From positions 124,001 through 188,000 of the forward strand of contig NZ_AUKG01000004.1 of the NCBI RefSeq assembly GCF_000424625.1: a stretch of DNA of 64,000 nt, written 5' to 3'. The notes beneath the pieces are model-generated. The model was not told the origin of the DNA. It saw only the letters and a program-made list of their open reading frames with translations, and did not search any database. The DNA is from Conexibacter woesei Iso977N (GTDB lineage: Bacteria > Actinomycetota > Thermoleophilia > Solirubrobacterales > Solirubrobacteraceae). The translations under genes and the position numbers were made by a program. Below are positions 56,996-64,000 of the stretch, piece after piece (the stretch's first letter is position 1; the number at the start of each line of letters is the position of its first letter).

Positions 56996-58963
56996 CTAGC
57001 CCGCGACCCGCAGCCAGGCGACCTGGCGCCTGACGGTCGCCACGCTCGGGAACCGGAAGCGCTGCGGCAGCCGCCCGCGCCCCGCGCTCGCGGCGGCCGC
57101 CGCCGCGCTCGCCGTCGCATCCCTCGGCGAGTACCGCACCGCCTTGCCGCCCAGCGTCCCGCGCACGGCGCCCTTGGCGCTGATCGTCAGCGTGCCGTCC
57201 AGGCGGCCCGGCCCGTCGACCGTCACGGTCCCCGCGTCGCCGTCGGCGTCGGCGCCGAGCGCGCCGCTGACCCGCAGCCCCGGGACCAGCGAGTAGCCGT
57301 GCAGCCTCAGCCGCCCGCCGTCGCCCGACGCGCTCCACCGCCCGGCGCGCAGCCCGCCGCCCTGGAGCCTGGTGTAGCCCGCGTACAGCGTCTGCAGCGC
57401 GCTGACCTGCGCGTCGATGATCGTGTCGAGCGTCGCGTACAGCACCCTGCCGCGATCGCCCGCGACGGTCTTGGGCCGCCGGTAGTCCTTGATCGACCCG
57501 GCCGGCCGCGACAGCACCGAGACCGCGTTGTCGGCGCCCCTGCACGGCGTGCCGATCTGCCTGCCGTCCGCCCACAGCCTCAGCGCCTTGGCCGCGCAGC
57601 CGGAGATGTCGGAGTCCAGGACGTCGTGGCCGGTCCCGGCGACCTGCAGGAGCTGCGCGTGCGGCAGCAGCGGCAGCATCTCCCTGGAGTTCTCGACCGG
57701 CGTGCGCGTGTCGAGACGGCCGGACAGCAGCAGCGTCGGCACGTCGGGCAGCGGCGCGGTCGACGGCCTGGTCAGCGTGTCGCCCTGCGGCCAGCGCAGG
57801 CAGTCGTGGGCGACCGACGTGTCGACGACCGCCAGGCGGCTGAACGGCGCGAACGCGCTGTCGGGCACGAGGTCGGAGCCGTGCTGCCACTTGTCCCAGC
57901 GCAGCCCGACGCGGTCGTCGGCGATCGAGTACGGCAGCGTGACGTCGGCGCACGTCGTGGCGACGTTCAAGGTGGAGGAGAACTCGCTGGACGGGCTGAA
58001 CGGCCCCTGCGCGATCCGGCGCAGGCGCAGCAGCGGCGCGGCGTCGCCGTGGCCCGCGGCGTTGATCGCGCCCGGCAGCGCGGCCTGCAGGAACGGGTTC
58101 AGGTCGCCCGACATGATGATCAACAGCAGCTCGGACTCGTCGTGCACGGCGGTCGCGTGCTGCGCGCCGTGGACGTCCGGGACGCTGCCGCGCAGCGCGC
58201 CCTTGGTGGCCAGCCTCCGCGCGAGCGTGCCGAGGTCGGCGACCGGGTCACGCGTCGCGCCCAGGCAGCGCGAGCCGCGGCACTGCTCGGCGAGGACCCG
58301 CGGCAGGCGCTCGAAGGTGTCCAAGAAGTAGGGGTCGATCCCGTCGGGGCCGACGACCGAGTCGAGGATCAGCCCCTCGGTCGAGGCCGGGAACTGGCGC
58401 GCGTACTGCGCGGCGACGTAGGTCCCGTAGGAGACGCCCATCAGCTCGAGCTTCGGCGCGCCCAGCGCCTGGCGGACGGCGTCGATGTCCTGGACCGACT
58501 GCGTCGTGGAGTAGAACTGGCGCGCCGGGCCGAGCGACCTCATGCACGACTCGACGATCGACGTGTTGACGACGTCCAGCGTCCCGAGCGCCTGCAAGGG
58601 CGGGCACTTCAGCACGCCGGAGTCGCCGGTCCCGCGCTGGTCCATGACGACCAGGCGGCGATGCTGGAGCGCGGGCGCCAGCGACGCGCGGAACGAGTCG
58701 GCGAACGCGACCGACGGCTGTCCCGGACCGCCCGACAGCGCCAGCAGCCAGCCGCTCGTGCCCCTGCGCGGCGCCTCGACCGCGACGTTGAGCCTGACGG
58801 TCCCGGGCACCCTTCCGGAGCGATCCAGCGGCACCGTCACGGTTCCGCACCTGAATCCGGCAAATCGAGCGCAGGCGTGGGTCTCCAGCGCGGAGGCGGA
58901 CGGCGCGAGGACCGCGGCGAGGGCGACGGTCGCAGTCAGGGCGGGAAGAACGCGGCGCAGCAT
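56996..58963 (-). CDS. Secreted alpha/beta-hydrolase peptidase (tripeptidyl-aminopeptidase type)
   Basis: 655 residues from ATG at 58963. Signal peptide: LRRVLPALTATVALAAVLAP. Alpha/beta-hydrolase triad: VVMDQRGTGDS (oxyanion region), MGVSYGTYVAAQ (nucleophile Ser), LLLSGRLDTRTP (Asp), VAGTGHDVLDS (His). The layout with a cap and C-terminal TAP-like segment matches Streptomyces tripeptidyl aminopeptidases. The last 150 residues form an extra beta-rich domain (GGRLRLHGYSLV, TVTVDGPGRLDG). It is likely to degrade extracellular peptides. Converse orientation to the membrane protein upstream. Confidence 0.88.
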   Translation of the reverse strand: MLRRVLPALTATVALAAVLAPSASALETHACARFAGFRCGTVTVPLDRSGRVPGTVRLNVAVEAPRRGTSGWLLALSGGPGQPSVAFADSFRASLAPALQHRRLVVMDQRGTGDSGVLKCPPLQALGTLDVVNTSIVESCMRSLGPARQFYSTTQSVQDIDAVRQALGAPKLELMGVSYGTYVAAQYARQFPASTEGLILDSVVGPDGIDPYFLDTFERLPRVLAEQCRGSRCLGATRDPVADLGTLARRLATKGALRGSVPDVHGAQHATAVHDESELLLIIMSGDLNPFLQAALPGAINAAGHGDAAPLLRLRRIAQGPFSPSSEFSSTLNVATTCADVTLPYSIADDRVGLRWDKWQHGSDLVPDSAFAPFSRLAVVDTSVAHDCLRWPQGDTLTRPSTAPLPDVPTLLLSGRLDTRTPVENSREMLPLLPHAQLLQVAGTGHDVLDSDISGCAAKALRLWADGRQIGTPCRGADNAVSVLSRPAGSIKDYRRPKTVAGDRGRVLYATLDTIIDAQVSALQTLYAGYTRLQGGGLRAGRWSASGDGGRLRLHGYSLVPGLRVSGALGADADGDAGTVTVDGPGRLDGTLTISAKGAVRGTLGGKAVRYSPRDATASAAAAAASAGRGRLPQRFRFPSVATVRRQVAWLRVAG

Positions 58964-59093
58964 CGAGCGCGCAACCGTACTGGAGGCGACCGGCGGTGAT
59001 CGGCACTCCGGGCCCGGAACACGCCGTTCGGACTCCGACCCTGGACGAACGAACGAGTCAAGCCCGCCGCGCGCCGCGCCGATGCGGAGAACG

Positions 59094-59312
59094 ATGACCG
59101 ACGCCTTCGCGGTGCGCTGCACCGGCTGCGAGTTCACCTGGAACACCCCCGCGATGGTCGAGGGCCTGAGGGTCCTCGGCGCTTGCCCGAAGTGCAGGGG
59201 CGCGCTCGAGTTCTCCGAGGACGCGCCGACCGCGCCCGTCGCGACCGACACACGCGACGCCGACGTCCCCGCCGCAGCACCGCACATGGTGCTCGGTATC
59301 CCTCGCATCTAG
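59094..59312 (+). CDS. Small zinc-ribbon protein
   Basis: 72 residues from ATG at 59094 (GGAGA just upstream; an ATG at 59082 is possible). AVRCTGCEFTW and GACPKCRGALEF form a CxxC...CxxC zinc ribbon, followed by an acidic/Ala-rich tail. Such proteins often bind nucleic acids or act as adaptors. It is upstream of the FtsH-like gene by 33 bases and may belong to the same transcript. Confidence 0.75.
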   Translation: MTDAFAVRCTGCEFTWNTPAMVEGLRVLGACPKCRGALEFSEDAPTAPVATDTRDADVPAAAPHMVLGIPRI

Positions 59313-59345
59313 CCGCACCCGTCCTCCAGCACTACCCTCTGCGCC

Positions 59346-61732
<2,387 letters not shown>

Positions 61733-61736
<4 letters not shown>

Positions 61737-62818
61737 GCGACGAGCGCGACGACGACGCGGTCCCGGAGGACCCCAAGCGCCCCGACCCGCGGCTGCGCCC
61801 GCCGGACCCTGCGGGCACGCAGCCGAAGTGGGACCCGGACGAGCTGCTGCCCCAGGAGAAGCCGCCGGCCGCGCACGACCGGCTGTGGTCGCCGCCGGGC
61901 GAGGGCGAGGCCGAGGGCGACCGCGAGGTCGCGGCGCCCGCCCCCGAGGTCGCCGCGGCGTCCGGCGACGACGTCGCCGCCTCCGCCGAGCCGCTGCGCT
62001 CGCGCTACTCCGGGCGCTTCCACTTCATCCTCGGCGCGCTGCTGGCCTGCGGCGCCGCCGCGGTCACGCTCTTCTTCGCCGCGCTGCTCGGCGGTTCGAG
62101 CTCGACCAAGACCATCACCTTGAAGACGCTCCCGGCGTGGTCGAAGTGGAAGCCGACGGCGGTCACCGGCAGCGCGGCCGCCCAGCAGATCGCCACCCAC
62201 GTCAGCCAGCAGTACCACCTGCCCGACCGCCGCCAGCTCGTGCTCGCCAGCGGCGGCCCCCTGTCCTACGCCAGCCTCCCCGCGTCGCTCGTGATCAAGC
62301 ATCCGGACGCCCAGGGCGGCAACATCGAGACGCTCGACGGCGTCGCCGCCCAGTACAAGCTCTGCGCGATCGACCCCTCGTCCCCGAGGGCGAGGGCGCA
62401 GCCGAGCAAGTCGTGCGTGTTGTCCGGCAGGCCTTCCGTGAGCCGCGCGCAGCTGCTCAAGCGCGAGGCGGTGGAGCTGGCGCTCTACTCGTTCCGCTAC
62501 CTCGGCGTGACCCAGACGGTGGTCCTGATGCCGCCGACGGTGGTCACCGACCGCGACCTCGCGACCGGCAGGACGGTCAACGACGGGACGCTGGCGACCG
62601 CGCTGCTGTTCCAGCGCGACGCGCCGGGCGTCGCGACGGCGATCACGCGGCCGCTGAGCCAGACGCTGTCGGACACGACGCCGACGCTGGCCACCGTCAC
62701 GCGCTCGCCCGACAGGTCGACCGTCGACACGCTGGCCAGCAGCGTCTACGCCTACCGCTTCACGCTGTCGGAGACGGACGGCTCGGCCTACCTCGTGCTG
62801 CAGTCGCCGACCGGCTGA
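61733..62818 (+). CDS. Membrane-anchored partner protein of the FtsH-like protease
   Basis: 361 residues from GTG at 61733 overlapping the protease stop. A long acidic/Pro-rich cytoplasmic N-terminus (about 100 residues) precedes one helix, RFHFILGALLACGAAAVTLFFAALL, and an outside domain of about 230 residues with no named family; it contains two cysteines (KLCAID and KSCVLSG). The topology and the coupled start suggest an adaptor or regulator of the protease. Function unknown. Confidence 0.75.
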
Positions 62819-62822
62819 CGCC

Positions 62823-63191
62823 GTGGGGCCCGAGGAGCATGCCGCGCTGACGGCCGCCAAGGCGCGGCTCGACAGGTTGTCGTTCTACCCGCGGCCGGTG
62901 GCGCTGCGCCGGACGGTCCGGATCCTCTCGGTGCCGTGGCTGTTCCGGCTGCCGTGGTTCTCGCGCTTCGATGGCTACACGATGTGGGACCTGATCCTGC
63001 TGCGCGCGCCGCTGGCGCAGGCGAGCGACGACCTGATCTGCCACGAGCTGTGCCACGTCTGGCAGATGCAGCACAGGCCGCTCGCGATGCCGCTGTCCTA
63101 CCTGTACCGCGGCTACGCCTCCAACCCCTATGAGTTGGAGGCGCGCCGGGCCACTGCGAGTACTGCGGGTCCTTCAGGAGGTCCTGGCTAG
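62823..63191 (+). CDS. Small HExxH protein (metallopeptidase-like)
   Basis: 122 residues from GTG at 62823. DLICHELCHVWQMQH contains HELCH, a zinc-binding HExxH, and NPYELEARRA about 30 residues on supplies a plausible third ligand. The protein is too short for a standard metalloprotease and looks like the DUF4157-like or minimal gluzincin group. It follows the FtsH operon by 4 bases and may be part of it. Confidence 0.72.
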   Translation: MGPEEHAALTAAKARLDRLSFYPRPVALRRTVRILSVPWLFRLPWFSRFDGYTMWDLILLRAPLAQASDDLICHELCHVWQMQHRPLAMPLSYLYRGYASNPYELEARRATASTAGPSGGPG

Positions 63192-64000
63192 CAGCTGGGC
63201 TGCCAGGTCGCGGTGACGCCCTGGGACTGCCAGGCGTTGGCGACCGACGTCGCGTTCGCGCCGACATCCCCAGCGGCTGAGACGAACGCGGCGCGCGCGT
63301 CGGCGAAGCCGGACTGCGGCGTCAGGTAGGTGGTCTGCGCGCGGTAGCGCACCTGCTCGGCCTGCGAGCGGCCGATCGTGTCGACCAGGTTGGCGTACAC
63401 CTTGTTCGGGATCCCCGAGTTGGTGTGGACGCCGCCCTCGTCGTCGCTCGTGCAGACGTACTGCGAGGCGGTCGCCGGCTGCCCGTAGGCGCCCGGGTTC
63501 TCCATGTCGCGGATCGCGCCGATCGGCAGGTCCTCGCCCATCGTCGTGTCGCCCGGGTCGATGTCCCACCCGGCCATGTCGGAGATCGCCTCGTTGAGCG
63601 CGCCGGACTGGTCGGCGTACTCCAGGCCCGCCGTGCGCTCGGTGACCGCGTGGGTCAGCTCGTGGCCGGTCACGTCGTTGACGGCGAAGCCGTCGCCGTA
63701 GACCATCTCGGCGCCGTCCCAGAACGCGTTCTCGTAGCCGACGCCGTAGTGCACGAAGCTGACGAGCCCCGCGCCGGCGCCGTCGTAGGAGTCGCGGCCG
63801 AACGTGTTCCTGTAGTAGTCGTAGACGGCGCCCGTGTAGTTGTAGGCGTTGTCCACGTCGGTGTTGCCGGTCGCGCCCTGACCCTCGCTGCGGGCCAGCG
63901 ACCCGGTGCTCGTCGAGCCCCTGGCGTTGTAGATCGTCCGGTTCTTGGCGGTCTCGACGCGGTTGAGCGTGTCGATCACGGCACCCGTGCGGGCGTCGGT
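63188..64000 (-). CDS. M4-family (thermolysin-like) metalloprotease, 5'-truncated by window end
   Basis: About 270 C-terminal residues; the frame continues past base 64000. HELTHAVTERTAG is the zinc motif, GALNEAISDMAG the second (glutamate ligand), and VHTNSGIPNKVYAN the C-terminal catalytic histidine region of M4 enzymes. The frame immediately upstream in the window reads TDARTGAVIDTLNRV, the propeptide/mature boundary pattern, so the full gene has a propeptide further left on this strand (beyond the window). A secreted neutral protease is likely. Confidence 0.9.
   Translation of the reverse strand, partial: TDARTGAVIDTLNRVETAKNRTIYNARGSTSTGSLARSEGQGATGNTDVDNAYNYTGAVYDYYRNTFGRDSYDGAGAGLVSFVHYGVGYENAFWDGAEMVYGDGFAVNDVTGHELTHAVTERTAGLEYADQSGALNEAISDMAGWDIDPGDTTMGEDLPIGAIRDMENPGAYGQPATASQYVCTSDDEGGVHTNSGIPNKVYANLVDTIGRSQAEQVRYRAQTTYLTPQSGFADARAAFVSAAGDVGANATSVANAWQSQGVTATWQPSC

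Overview
The window is very GC-rich (roughly 70-75% by eye) and gene-dense, with many 4-base ATGA or GTGA overlaps. It looks like a chromosomal segment of a high-GC actinobacterium. Thermoleophilia (Solirubrobacter, Conexibacter or Patulibacter type) is my best guess, from the protein families and from the many genes that appear leaderless, with a TAnnnT hexamer 6-10 bases before the start codon. That placement is inference. I found no rRNA or tRNA genes, no CRISPR array, no prophage and no insertion-sequence transposase.

1-13 kb is a nitrogen-heterocycle catabolism region. A minus-strand run of seven genes encodes a flavin monooxygenase (luciferase class), a cytosine-deaminase-like amidohydrolase, an ABC importer (ATPase, permease, lipoprotein), a cytochrome P450 and a second deaminase-type amidohydrolase. 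Divergent from it are the hydroxyisourate hydrolase, allantoate amidohydrolase and allantoinase genes of the urate-to-ureidoglycolate route. A MocA-like nucleotidyltransferase, possibly for the xanthine dehydrogenase cofactor, converges on them. No classical urate oxidase or OHCU decarboxylase is present, so the divergent monooxygenase is a candidate for the missing step.

13-24 kb holds a methyltransferase, a small crotonase, an HtpX-like protease, a MarR-MFS efflux pair, a quinone oxidoreductase behind a perfect 20-base palindrome, a heterodimeric ABC exporter, RidA and asparaginase. The 349-base gap at 18374-18722 is filled by a nested palindromic element with two long hairpins and a (CCCCG)4 tract.

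24-38 kb carries methylmalonate-semialdehyde dehydrogenase, two divergent HtrA proteases sharing a control region of phased GTTC boxes, a PadR-controlled MFS pump, an M32 carboxypeptidase, a MocR/YczE pair, and an OmpR-type two-component system with a secreted helical protein. A RelE-type toxin-antitoxin pair follows, bracketed by hairpins of the same family as those at 18.5 kb.

38-56 kb has a DipZ-like thiol-redox protein, LuxR and receiver regulators, an amine oxidase, a membrane protein with the two-aspartate signature of presenilin-type proteases, a HipA-like kinase with DUF3037, an ion channel, an FAD oxidoreductase, TetR and MMPL genes, an MFS-MerR pair, a double DUF427 protein and a second two-component system. 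56-64 kb has a TetR regulator, a secreted peptidase of the tripeptidyl-aminopeptidase type, a zinc ribbon, an unusual FtsH-like AAA protease with two inserts, its overlapping membrane partner, a small HExxH protein and a truncated thermolysin-family protease.
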